From assembly GCF_900106925.1 (NCBI RefSeq), contig NZ_FNNZ01000006.1, forward strand, positions 1-64,000: 64,000 nt of DNA, given 5' to 3'. Of the stretch, positions 27,133 to 34,614 are shown piece by piece. A program made the position numbers and the translations under genes. The notes below the pieces were generated by a model, which was not told the DNA's origin, searched no databases, and was given only the letters and a program-made list of their open reading frames with translations. The stretch's first letter is position 1. Every line of letters starts with the position of its first letter. This stretch comes from Thiocapsa roseopersicina (GTDB taxonomy: Bacteria; Pseudomonadota; Gammaproteobacteria; Chromatiales; Chromatiaceae).

Positions 27133-27645
27133 TTACTTGACGACCTTCAGCGTCGGACCGCCGCCCTTGCCTTTTCCTTTGCCTGAAGGCGATTTGGGCC
27201 CTTGGGGCCCTTGGGGACTCTGGACGCCCCGAGGCCGACCGACCGATCGTGGTTTGCTTCGCTTCTGCTCGACTTGCGCGGCGGAGTCCGGCTCGGGCTC
27301 ACCGGGAAGCGGGTAGGCCAGCTCGGGGAAGACCATCCCCTGACCGTTCTCGCGCGTGAAGATGCCCAGCACCGCTTCGACGGGAAAGTAAACGTCGCGA
27401 GCCACGCCGCCGAATCGCGCATTGAACTCGATCTGCTCGTTTCCCAGGACCAGAGCGCGCACCGCGCTCGGCGAAAGGTTGAGCACCAGACGCTCGTCTT
27501 CCACGAACTCCTTCGGTGCCTGCACGCCGGGATAACGGACATCCACCACCAAATGCGGCGTCATATCGTTGTCCAGGATCCACTCGTAGATCGCCCGGAT
27601 CAGATAAGGCTTCGTCGATGTCATGGTGTCGGTCTCGCTCTCCAT
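27133..27645 (-). CDS. sspB: ClpXP adaptor SspB
   Basis: Stringent starvation protein B, which tethers ssrA-tagged proteins to the ClpXP protease. The 170-aa protein has the conserved substrate-binding domain at about residues 8-110 (TKPYLIRAIYEWILDND, HLVVDVRYPGVQ, VREIN-like LNLSPSAVRAL) and a long Gly/Lys/Pro-rich linker. It ends in the ClpX-docking tail GGPTLKVVK. ATG 27645 is used because GGAGG is well spaced. An ATG at 27657 overlaps the sspA stop (TGATG), and one at 27612-27624 is also possible. Gene order petABC-sspA-sspB is conserved. Confidence 0.95.
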   Translation of the reverse strand: MESETDTMTSTKPYLIRAIYEWILDNDMTPHLVVDVRYPGVQAPKEFVEDERLVLNLSPSAVRALVLGNEQIEFNARFGGVARDVYFPVEAVLGIFTRENGQGMVFPELAYPLPGEPEPDSAAQVEQKRSKPRSVGRPRGVQSPQGPQGPKSPSGKGKGKGGGPTLKVVK

Positions 27646-27656
27646 CGGGCCCTCCA

Positions 27657-28292
27657 TCAGGACAGGTCAGCGATCATCTCCTTCTCGGCCTCGGTGAGGC
27701 TCTTACGGAAGGCATCGCAGGCAAAGATGCGTCGCATGTAAACTCGCAACGCCTCGGCCTGGGGCGGCAGCTCGATACCCAGGACCGGCAGCCGCCAAAG
27801 AAGCGGCGCGATGCAGCAGTCGACCAGAGAGAACTCGTCGTTCATGAAGAAGGTATGGGCACCGAAGACCGGTGCGGTGACGACCAAGCTCTCGCGTAAC
27901 TCCTTGCGTGCCTGTTCCGCTTCCTCCGGACTCCCCATTCGAATCCGACCCATCAGGGTGTACCAATCGTGATCGATGCGATACATGAACAGCCGCGCGC
28001 TGGCACGCGAGACCGGGTCGACGGGCAGCAAAGGAGGGTGAGGGAAGCGTTCGTCGAGATACTCCATGATGATGCGCGACTCGTAGAGCCGCAGATCCCG
28101 ATCGACAAGCGTCGGGACGGTCCCGTAAGGGTTGAAGTCCATCACCTCTGCCGGCAGGTCGTTGGCATCGACATCGACCACGTCGACCGCGATACCCTTC
28201 TCGGCGAGCACCATCCGGACACGGTGGCAATAGGGACAGGTGGGATCGGAAAATAGCGTCATCACGGATCGTCTACTCGCAGCCACAGCCAT
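27657..28292 (-). CDS. sspA: stringent starvation protein A
   Basis: GST-fold protein that binds RNA polymerase and is expressed in starvation in E. coli. The 211-aa protein has a thioredoxin-like N-terminal half beginning near SVMTLFSDPTCPYCHRVRM and a helical C-terminal half (FMYRIDHDWYTL, FSLVDCCIAPLLWRL). This homologue keeps CPYC, more like glutaredoxin-type relatives than E. coli SspA. The start at 28292 follows AAGGGAAG. The stop overlaps a possible sspB start. It lies 212 bp downstream of the bc1 operon. Confidence 0.93.
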   Translation of the reverse strand: MAVAASRRSVMTLFSDPTCPYCHRVRMVLAEKGIAVDVVDVDANDLPAEVMDFNPYGTVPTLVDRDLRLYESRIIMEYLDERFPHPPLLPVDPVSRASARLFMYRIDHDWYTLMGRIRMGSPEEAEQARKELRESLVVTAPVFGAHTFFMNDEFSLVDCCIAPLLWRLPVLGIELPPQAEALRVYMRRIFACDAFRKSLTEAEKEMIADLS

Positions 28293-28461
28293 TCTTCCCT
28301 TCTCCAGCATGTGGACAAAGCCCGGTCGGGCCCGAGGAACAGGTATCGCCGACCGTCCGGGTCAGCTGCCTTGAGCATTGCGCTCGTCTGTAGAACAGTG
28401 AATCGGGAGTGTCGAGCCGAAAGCAACCGCGTCCGGCCGACCCGTCAAACGAAGATGACAT

Positions 28462-28491
28462 GCATCGACCTCGACGAATCGAGGCCGATGC
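28462..28491. other. stem-loop after the pet operon
   Basis: 13-bp arms with one mismatch (28462-28474 / 28479-28491) around CGAA, a stable tetraloop. There is no T-run. It lies 13 bp past the petC stop and probably protects or ends the pet mRNA. Confidence 0.55.
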
Positions 28492-28503
28492 GGTGCGCAG
28501 CGA

Positions 28504-29232
28504 CTAGTGGACGTCTTTCCAGTATTCCTTCTTCAGCGCAAAGGCCACGATGAAGAAGAGGCCGAGGAACAGCAGGACATAGATACCCATCCTGCGCCGC
28601 TCCGTTTGGCTCGGCTCGCCCGCATAGGTGAGGAACGCGGTGATGTCGCGCACCATGTTGTCGTATTCCTCGGGGGCCAGACTTCCGGGCTGCGCGAGCT
28701 GCACGCCGGCGATGGTCGGCTCGTGACCGGCATGCTCTTCGACGATCGCCTCCTGCACACCCTGCAAATCACCGAGGACGTGAGGCATACCCACCAAGGG
28801 GAAAATTACGTTGTTCACGCCGTAAGGCCGAGCGGGGTCCGCGTAGAAGCTCTTCAGGTAGGTATAGACCCAGTCCGGACTCCGCCAACGCGTCACCAGC
28901 GTGAGGTCGGGCACCGCCGTGCCGAACCAGACCTCGCCGTCGGCAGGCCGCATCGAGTTCTTCATCATGTCGGTCGGCTGGGCGTCACCGAACAAGAGGT
29001 TCTCGCGCAGTGACTTATCGTCGATACCCAGATCTTCAGCCATGCGTGAATAGCGCATATGACTGAGCGAATGACACGCCATGCAGTAGTTGACGTAATA
29101 CTTCGCTCCGCGCTGGAGAGATGCCTGATCGTTCAGATCGATGTCGGCCTTCTCCAACTCGACATGGCCGCCCGCGGCGAATCCCACGGCGGGCAGCAAC
29201 AGAACCAAGGTGGCAATGATCAGCTTTCTCAT
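28504..29232 (-). CDS. petC: cytochrome c1 subunit of the bc1 complex
   Basis: Membrane-anchored c-type cytochrome that takes electrons from the Rieske centre and passes them to soluble cytochrome c or HiPIP. The 242-aa protein has a Sec signal (residues 1-20, ending GFAAGG), the heme site C50-M-A-C53-H54, the axial-ligand region around PADGEVWFGTAVPDLTL, and a C-terminal membrane helix (IYVLLFLGLFFIVAFAL). The start overlaps the petB stop by 4 bases (ATGA). Confidence 0.97.
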   Translation of the reverse strand: MRKLIIATLVLLLPAVGFAAGGHVELEKADIDLNDQASLQRGAKYYVNYCMACHSLSHMRYSRMAEDLGIDDKSLRENLLFGDAQPTDMMKNSMRPADGEVWFGTAVPDLTLVTRWRSPDWVYTYLKSFYADPARPYGVNNVIFPLVGMPHVLGDLQGVQEAIVEEHAGHEPTIAGVQLAQPGSLAPEEYDNMVRDITAFLTYAGEPSQTERRRMGIYVLLFLGLFFIVAFALKKEYWKDVH

Positions 29233-30476
29233 GAGGTCACCCTCTCCGGAACGGGCTTGGTCTTGTCGATCGAGCTGTAGATCGGCATCAGCAGGAAGTA
29301 CGCGAAATAGATGGCCGTGAAGATCTGCGACAACAGCGTCAGGAAGGGATCCACCGGCTGCAGTCCGAGCCAGGCCAAGACGACGAAGGAGATCGCGAAC
29401 AGCCCCGTCATGACCTTGAAGATCGGCCCCTTATAGCGCATCGACTTGACCTTGCTGCGGTCAAGCCACGGGAGCACGAAGAGGATCAGGATCGCCGCGA
29501 ACATCACGACCACGCCCGGGAACTGGGATCCATACATCGGCGGCACCGCCCGCAACATCGCGTAGTAGGGCGTGAAGTACCAAACCGGGGCGATGTGCGC
29601 CGGGGTCTGGAAGGGGTTGGCCGGCTGGAAGTTCGGTGCCTCGATGAAGAGTCCGCCCATGGTCGGTGCGTAGAAGACGATCGCCGAGAAGATCGCGAGG
29701 AAAACCACGACCCCGACGGTATCCTTGACCGTGTAATAGGGGTGGAAGGGGATACCGTCCGCCGGCGCCTTGTCGCTCCAGCGGTTGCCTTTCGGACCCT
29801 CCTTGATCTCGATCCCGTCCGGGTTATTAGACCCGACATGGTGCAGTGCAACGATGTGCAGGAACACCAAGGCCGCCAAAACGAACGGCAAGAGGAAATG
29901 GAAGGCGAAGAATCGGTTGAGCGTCGTATCCGAGATGACATAGTCACCGCGCACCCAGACCGCGAGATCGTCGCCGACGACCGGAACGGCCGCAAAGAGA
30001 TTCACGATAACCTGCGCACCCCAGAACGACATCTGCCCCCAAGGCAGGAGATAGCCGAAGAAGGCGGTCGCCATCATCACCAGATAGATTACGACACCGA
30101 TGATCCACAGCAACTCGCGCGGCTTGCGGTAGGAACCCCACAGCAAGGCCCTGAACATGTGCAGATAGATGACGATGAAGAAGGCCGATGCGCCGGTGGA
30201 ATGGATGTACCGGATCAACCACCCCCACTCGACATCGCGCATGATGTATTCGACCGACGCGAATGCCTCCACCGCGGACGGCTTGTAGCTCATCGCCAGC
30301 CAGATCCCGGAAACGATCTGGATCACCAGCGTGAGGATCGCCAGCGAGCCGAAAAACGACCAGAAGTTGAGATTCTTCGGGGCGTAATACTCGGAAAGGT
30401 GTGCTTTCCAGGTCTCCGTCAGCGGGAATCGCTTATCGATCCAGCTGAGGTTCTCGGACTTTTCTGCGCTCATCAA
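29229..30476 (-). CDS. petB: cytochrome b subunit of the bc1 complex
   Basis: Core quinol-oxidising subunit of the cytochrome bc1 complex in the inner membrane, or in the photosynthetic membrane of a purple bacterium. The 415-aa protein has eight helices. Its paired heme histidines lie in helices 2 and 4 (YIHSTGASAFF, FHFLLPFVLAALVFLHIVALHH), and the Qo-site motif, PEW in most organisms, appears in the APVWYFTPYYAMLRAVP context. APVW/PVWY instead of PEWY is a noticeable variant worth checking. Both ends overlap neighbours by ATGA. Confidence 0.96.
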   Translation of the reverse strand: MMSAEKSENLSWIDKRFPLTETWKAHLSEYYAPKNLNFWSFFGSLAILTLVIQIVSGIWLAMSYKPSAVEAFASVEYIMRDVEWGWLIRYIHSTGASAFFIVIYLHMFRALLWGSYRKPRELLWIIGVVIYLVMMATAFFGYLLPWGQMSFWGAQVIVNLFAAVPVVGDDLAVWVRGDYVISDTTLNRFFAFHFLLPFVLAALVFLHIVALHHVGSNNPDGIEIKEGPKGNRWSDKAPADGIPFHPYYTVKDTVGVVVFLAIFSAIVFYAPTMGGLFIEAPNFQPANPFQTPAHIAPVWYFTPYYAMLRAVPPMYGSQFPGVVVMFAAILILFVLPWLDRSKVKSMRYKGPIFKVMTGLFAISFVVLAWLGLQPVDPFLTLLSQIFTAIYFAYFLLMPIYSSIDKTKPVPERVTS

Positions 30477-31066
30477 GCCGCTCCTCGATCCTCACCGACC
30501 AAAATGGTGGTGTCATTGATGTAGGTATGCACAGGAATCACCAGATTTGTGGGGGCCGGAACACCCTTGAAGACACGGCCGGCAAGATCGAACCTGGAGC
30601 CGTGGCAGGGACAGAAGAACCCACCGCGCCATCCACCGCCCAGATCGTCGGGCGAGAACTCCGGCCGAAAGGTCGGCGAGCAGCCCAGATGCGTACAAAT
30701 CCCGATCACGACGAAATACTCTTTCTTGATCGAGCGCGTCGCGTTTTGGCAATACTCCGGCTGCTGCGGCACGCCGGATGCCGGATCGACCAACTGGCCG
30801 TCAAGTGTCGGCAGTGCCTCGAGCATTTCCGGTGTACGGCTGACGACCCAAACCGGTTTACCGCGCCATTTGACGCGCAGAATCGCGCCCGGTTCCAGCT
30901 GGCTGATGTCGGCCTCGACCGGCGCACCCGCGGCACGCGCCTTGGCGCTCGGGTTCATCGACGCAATAAATGGGACGAGGGCGAAGCCGGCTCCGACGGC
31001 TCCGACCACGCTGGTCGCGGCGACAAGCACACGCCGCCTGGTTTTGTTCACGCCTTGTGCGCTCAT
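30473..31066 (-). CDS. petA: Rieske iron-sulfur subunit of the bc1 complex
   Basis: Carries the high-potential [2Fe-2S] cluster that oxidises ubiquinol. The 197-aa protein has a Tat-type start (KTRRRVLVAATSVVGAVGAGF) that stays as a membrane anchor. The two cluster boxes are C124-T-H126-L-G-C129 and C152-P-C154-H155-G-S, with C129 and C154 expected to form the disulfide. It is the first gene of petABC, with no clear promoter read upstream. It ends with a 4-base overlap with petB. Confidence 0.97.
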   Translation of the reverse strand: MSAQGVNKTRRRVLVAATSVVGAVGAGFALVPFIASMNPSAKARAAGAPVEADISQLEPGAILRVKWRGKPVWVVSRTPEMLEALPTLDGQLVDPASGVPQQPEYCQNATRSIKKEYFVVIGICTHLGCSPTFRPEFSPDDLGGGWRGGFFCPCHGSRFDLAGRVFKGVPAPTNLVIPVHTYINDTTILVGEDRGAA

Positions 31067-31244
31067 AAGCCACTAACCCCCGGCTGGCGCGAGCCCCATG
31101 AACAGCTTATCGGCTGGCGGCTCACGCATGGTCATGAAAGGAAGATCAGAATATGCCGATTCTCTCTAAAATCGACCGGGCATTGTCTTGTATTCCGGCC
31201 GGATCGGTCAAGGCAAAGCAGCCGAACCCCGAGCCGATCTCGGC

Positions 31245-31997
31245 CTAGGCCGGATTGTCGATCTCGATGAACCGATGCTCCAGCCCGAACCGTTCGGCAA
31301 GGTGCACGCCTAGAGCCTGAACCCCGTAACGCTCGGTCGCGTGATGCCCTGCCGCGACGAAGGCGATCCCGAGCTCGCGCGCCGCGTGGGTTGTCTGCTC
31401 CGAGATCTCTCCGCTCACGTAGGCATCGACGCCGAGCGCGGCGGCCTGCTCGATGTAGCCCTGCCCGCCGCCGGTACACCAAGCGATCCGCTCGATCCGC
31501 TCGCGGCCCGCGGCGATCAAGGTCGCGGGGCGCCCCAGTCGTTCCGAGACGTGAGCAGCGAGGGCCTCCGGCGAGCATCCGAGCCTTAAACGCCCGGACC
31601 ACAAAAGTCCTCGGCGATCCGCGACGGGCTTGGCATCGACCCATCCGAGGTGCGACGCCAAGGCTACGTTGTTGCCGACCTGCGGATGCGCGTCGAGCGG
31701 CAGATGATACGCGATCAAGCTGGCCCCGGCCTTGAATAATCGCCTTGCGCGCCGTCCCTTTATCCCGACGAGGCAGGGTGCCTCGCTCTTCCAGAACCAC
31801 CCGTGATGGACCAGAATTGCATCCGCACCCCATGCGCTCGCGGCCTCGATCAATGCCGCGCACGCCGTCACGCCGCTGGCCAACCGAGTGATCGGACGCT
31901 CGCCTTCGAGCTGCAAACCGTTCGGAGCGAAGTCGTCGAAGTCGCCCGAAGCAAGAAAACTATCGCAGTAGGCGACTAAAGAGAGAGGATCGACCAT
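31245..31997 (-). CDS. Nif3-like dinuclear metal-centre protein
   Basis: A 250-aa member of the Nif3/YbgI (GTP cyclohydrolase I type 2-like) family, which forms hexamers with two metal ions per subunit. The metal motifs are visible as the VHHGWFW segment (paired His near residue 65), the AYHLPLDAHPQVGNN loop, and AGHHATERYG near the end. The biological role is unsettled; proposals include NAD repair and metal regulation. The start MVDPLSLVAYCDSFL fits the family; the longer frame upstream is not conserved. It lies upstream of petA on the same strand, a frequent pairing in this group. Confidence 0.9.
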   Translation of the reverse strand: MVDPLSLVAYCDSFLASGDFDDFAPNGLQLEGERPITRLASGVTACAALIEAASAWGADAILVHHGWFWKSEAPCLVGIKGRRARRLFKAGASLIAYHLPLDAHPQVGNNVALASHLGWVDAKPVADRRGLLWSGRLRLGCSPEALAAHVSERLGRPATLIAAGRERIERIAWCTGGGQGYIEQAAALGVDAYVSGEISEQTTHAARELGIAFVAAGHHATERYGVQALGVHLAERFGLEHRFIEIDNPA

Positions 31998-32226
31998 GCT
32001 CGAGCTCCTGCGACGGCCGGGGATTCCCGGACGTCGGATGATCGGAAATCCGGAGTCGGCGGTGCAGCGGAAAATGGGCAATCCGCAACTTCGCCGCATT
32101 CGCAAGGGTCTCCGCGGACCCCGCGGAGGTCACCGCCGCACCGACGTAAACGCTCGAGACGCGATGGATTTGGTTTAGACTTACGGGAAGGCGAAGGGCC
32201 GATTCCGCGGTTCCGTCGTCGGACTC

Positions 32227-33381
32227 ATGCCAAGGCTGCTTAGCTTAAATCGGATGATCCAGACAGGTCCAACCACCCTTCTGATTGCGGCCCTGATCGG
32301 CGGGGCCGCAGGCTCCGCACTGACGCTCTTGCTGGCCCCGCCGGGATCGGACCCATCGCCGCACCACGACACCGGGGGCGCGGCGGCGCACCTGCGCGAC
32401 GACATGCCGAGCTTTGCCCGGGCGGTGTCGCGCGTCGCGCCAGCCGTCGTGAGCATCTTCGCGACACAGACCGAGCACGGGCCGCCGCGACCGACCTTGC
32501 CGACCTATCCGGGACTCCACCATGGACCGCCCGGGGCAGCCGCCTCCCGCACCGGACTGGGCTCGGGGGTGATCCTTTCGCCCGACGGCTTCATTCTGAC
32601 CAATCGCCATGTCGTGCAGAACGCCGATCGCATCCGCGCCGTGCTCGCCGACGGGCGTTCGCTCGAGCTAGCACTCGTCGGGGTCGATGCGGATACCGAC
32701 CTCGCCGTGCTCAAGGCCGATGCGCAGGGGCTGCCCGTCGCGCCGATCGGAAACTCCCGGAGCCTGCGCGTGGGCGACCTGGCGCTGGCGATCGGCAATC
32801 CCTTCGGGGTCGGTCAGACCGTCACCATGGGGATCGTCGGCGCGACCGGGCGCGGCGAGCTGGGCATCACCGACATCGAGAGCTTCATCCAGACCGATGC
32901 CGCCATCAATCCGGGCAACTCGGGCGGCGCACTCGCGAACGCACAAGGCGAGCTCATCGGCATCAACACCGCCATCTTCACCGAAACCGGAACGGCGCAA
33001 GGAATCGGTTTCGCCATCCCGTCCGAGATCGCGATCGATGTTGCGCACGCGCTCGCCTCTCAGGGGCAGGTCACGCGCGGATGGATCGGTCTGAGCGGGC
33101 GCAGCGTGACCCCGGAGCTGGCCGAATCATTCGGTCTGCGCGCGGGACACGGGGTGCTGGTCGCATCGACCCTGCGCGACGGCCCGGCGGCACAGGCCGG
33201 TCTGCGTCCGGGGGACGTGGTGACCCGGATCGACGACCGGGACGTCGCCACGGTGCAGGATCTGCTCGACGCAGTCGCCGGCGCCGGTCCGCATGCCGCC
33301 TTGAGCCTGGAGGTCTGGCGCGGCAGCGAGCGTATCTTCACGCGCGCCACCACCGACACCCGTCCGCCGCCCGCCGAGTGA
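32227..33381 (+). CDS. DegS-like HtrA serine protease
   Basis: A 384-aa periplasmic protease anchored by one N-terminal helix (about residues 14-38). The trypsin-like domain has the triad H128 (TNRHVV), D158 (DTDLAVL) and S232 (GNSGGAL). A single PDZ domain covers about 285-375 (GLRAGHGVLVASTLRDGPAAQAGLRPGDV). One PDZ plus a membrane anchor is the DegS layout, so it probably cuts an anti-sigma factor such as RseA/MucA in response to misfolded outer-membrane proteins. The Pro/His-rich linker (about 40-105) is longer than in E. coli DegS. It converges on amgK. Confidence 0.92.
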   Translation: MPRLLSLNRMIQTGPTTLLIAALIGGAAGSALTLLLAPPGSDPSPHHDTGGAAAHLRDDMPSFARAVSRVAPAVVSIFATQTEHGPPRPTLPTYPGLHHGPPGAAASRTGLGSGVILSPDGFILTNRHVVQNADRIRAVLADGRSLELALVGVDADTDLAVLKADAQGLPVAPIGNSRSLRVGDLALAIGNPFGVGQTVTMGIVGATGRGELGITDIESFIQTDAAINPGNSGGALANAQGELIGINTAIFTETGTAQGIGFAIPSEIAIDVAHALASQGQVTRGWIGLSGRSVTPELAESFGLRAGHGVLVASTLRDGPAAQAGLRPGDVVTRIDDRDVATVQDLLDAVAGAGPHAALSLEVWRGSERIFTRATTDTRPPPAE

Positions 33382-33428
33382 TCCGACCGCGGCGGCCCCT
33401 GCCGGGACAGGCACCGCTCGAGCGGGCG

Positions 33429-34445
33429 TCAGCCCGCGGCGGCCGACGCCGTGGCGACCATGGTGTCCAACGACGGCAGGACACGCGTATCCAATACACG
33501 CGACAGACCCTCGAGCTCGGGATAACGGCCCGACACCTCGCGCACATAGCCCAAGGTGCGCGGGATATCGGCGAGATAGTGCGGTTTGCCGTCGCGACGA
33601 TTCAGCCGCGCGAAGATCCCGCAGGCCTTGAGGTGACGTTGCACGCCCATGAGGTCGAGCCAACGCAGAAAGCGGGGGAGATCATCCTCGCGCAGCACGC
33701 CGCTCCGACGCGCAAGGTGGAAATAGCCCGAGGCCCAGTCGGTGACCTGCTCGACCGGCCAGGCGATGTAGCAGTCGCGCAGCAGGGAGACCAGGTCGTA
33801 GGTGACGGGCCCCACCACCGCGTCCTGAAAATCGAGGATGCCGGGGTTGCCCGCCTCGGTCAGCATCAGGTTGCGCGAGTGATAGTCGCGATGGACGCAG
33901 ACCCGCGGCTGCTCCAAGGCGTTCGCCACGAGCCGATCCTCCACCACCGCGAGCGCGGCGGATTCGTCCGGCGAGAGCACGAAACCCGGCAACGACCCCA
34001 GAAACCACTCGCTGAACAGACCCAGCTCCCGGCGCAAAAAGGGCTCGTCGTAGCTCGGCAGGCCATCCGTCGGGCCGCACGCCTGGATGATCGCCAAGGC
34101 GCTCAGTGCGTCGCCGTAGAGCCGGTCGGCCGTGTCGTCGGTCAACTCGCCGAGATACACCCGATCGCCGAAATCGGTCAGCATGAGGAAGCCCTCGGCG
34201 CGATCCTCCGCGTGGATCTCGGGCGTATTGAGACCCACCGCGCGAAACCGTCGCGATAGATCGGCGAAACGTCCGCAGTCCTCGAGGTCCGGGGGCGCAT
34301 CCATCAGCACGCGCGTGTTACCGGCATGAAAGAGCCGCCAATAGCGACGAAAACTCGCATCCGACGAGGCGGGCTGAAGCTCGAAGTCTTCCGACCCCAA
34401 GACCCCTGCCGCCCAGCGGCGCATCGATTCATATCGATCAGACAC
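33429..34445 (-). CDS. amgK: cell-wall sugar anomeric kinase AmgK
   Basis: Phosphotransferase-family kinase (APH fold) that phosphorylates N-acetylmuramate and GlcNAc at the anomeric position in the Pseudomonas-type peptidoglycan recycling route. The 338-aa protein shows FELQPASSDASFRRYWR near the start, the catalytic loop CVHRDYHSRNLML and the metal motif ILDFQDA. The partner murU often follows amgK, but a DegS-like gene is here instead. It is divergent from lptD, as in Pseudomonas. GTG 34445 gives the family length; ATG 34424 is the alternative. Confidence 0.88.
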   Translation of the reverse strand: MSDRYESMRRWAAGVLGSEDFELQPASSDASFRRYWRLFHAGNTRVLMDAPPDLEDCGRFADLSRRFRAVGLNTPEIHAEDRAEGFLMLTDFGDRVYLGELTDDTADRLYGDALSALAIIQACGPTDGLPSYDEPFLRRELGLFSEWFLGSLPGFVLSPDESAALAVVEDRLVANALEQPRVCVHRDYHSRNLMLTEAGNPGILDFQDAVVGPVTYDLVSLLRDCYIAWPVEQVTDWASGYFHLARRSGVLREDDLPRFLRWLDLMGVQRHLKACGIFARLNRRDGKPHYLADIPRTLGYVREVSGRYPELEGLSRVLDTRVLPSLDTMVATASAAAG

Positions 34446-34614
34446 GGACACCCCGATCAGTCGCGTCGGCGCCGCGGACCGACCGGCCCGCGACAGGTTC
34501 AAGATTGCTGAGCTTCTACAGATGTGCCATGGTTGCAGGTTCATGCGAACCCGTCCACCGATCCGAGACCCCGACCTTGGACCGCCGCCGGCTTGAGTCG
34601 ACCTGACATCCAAC

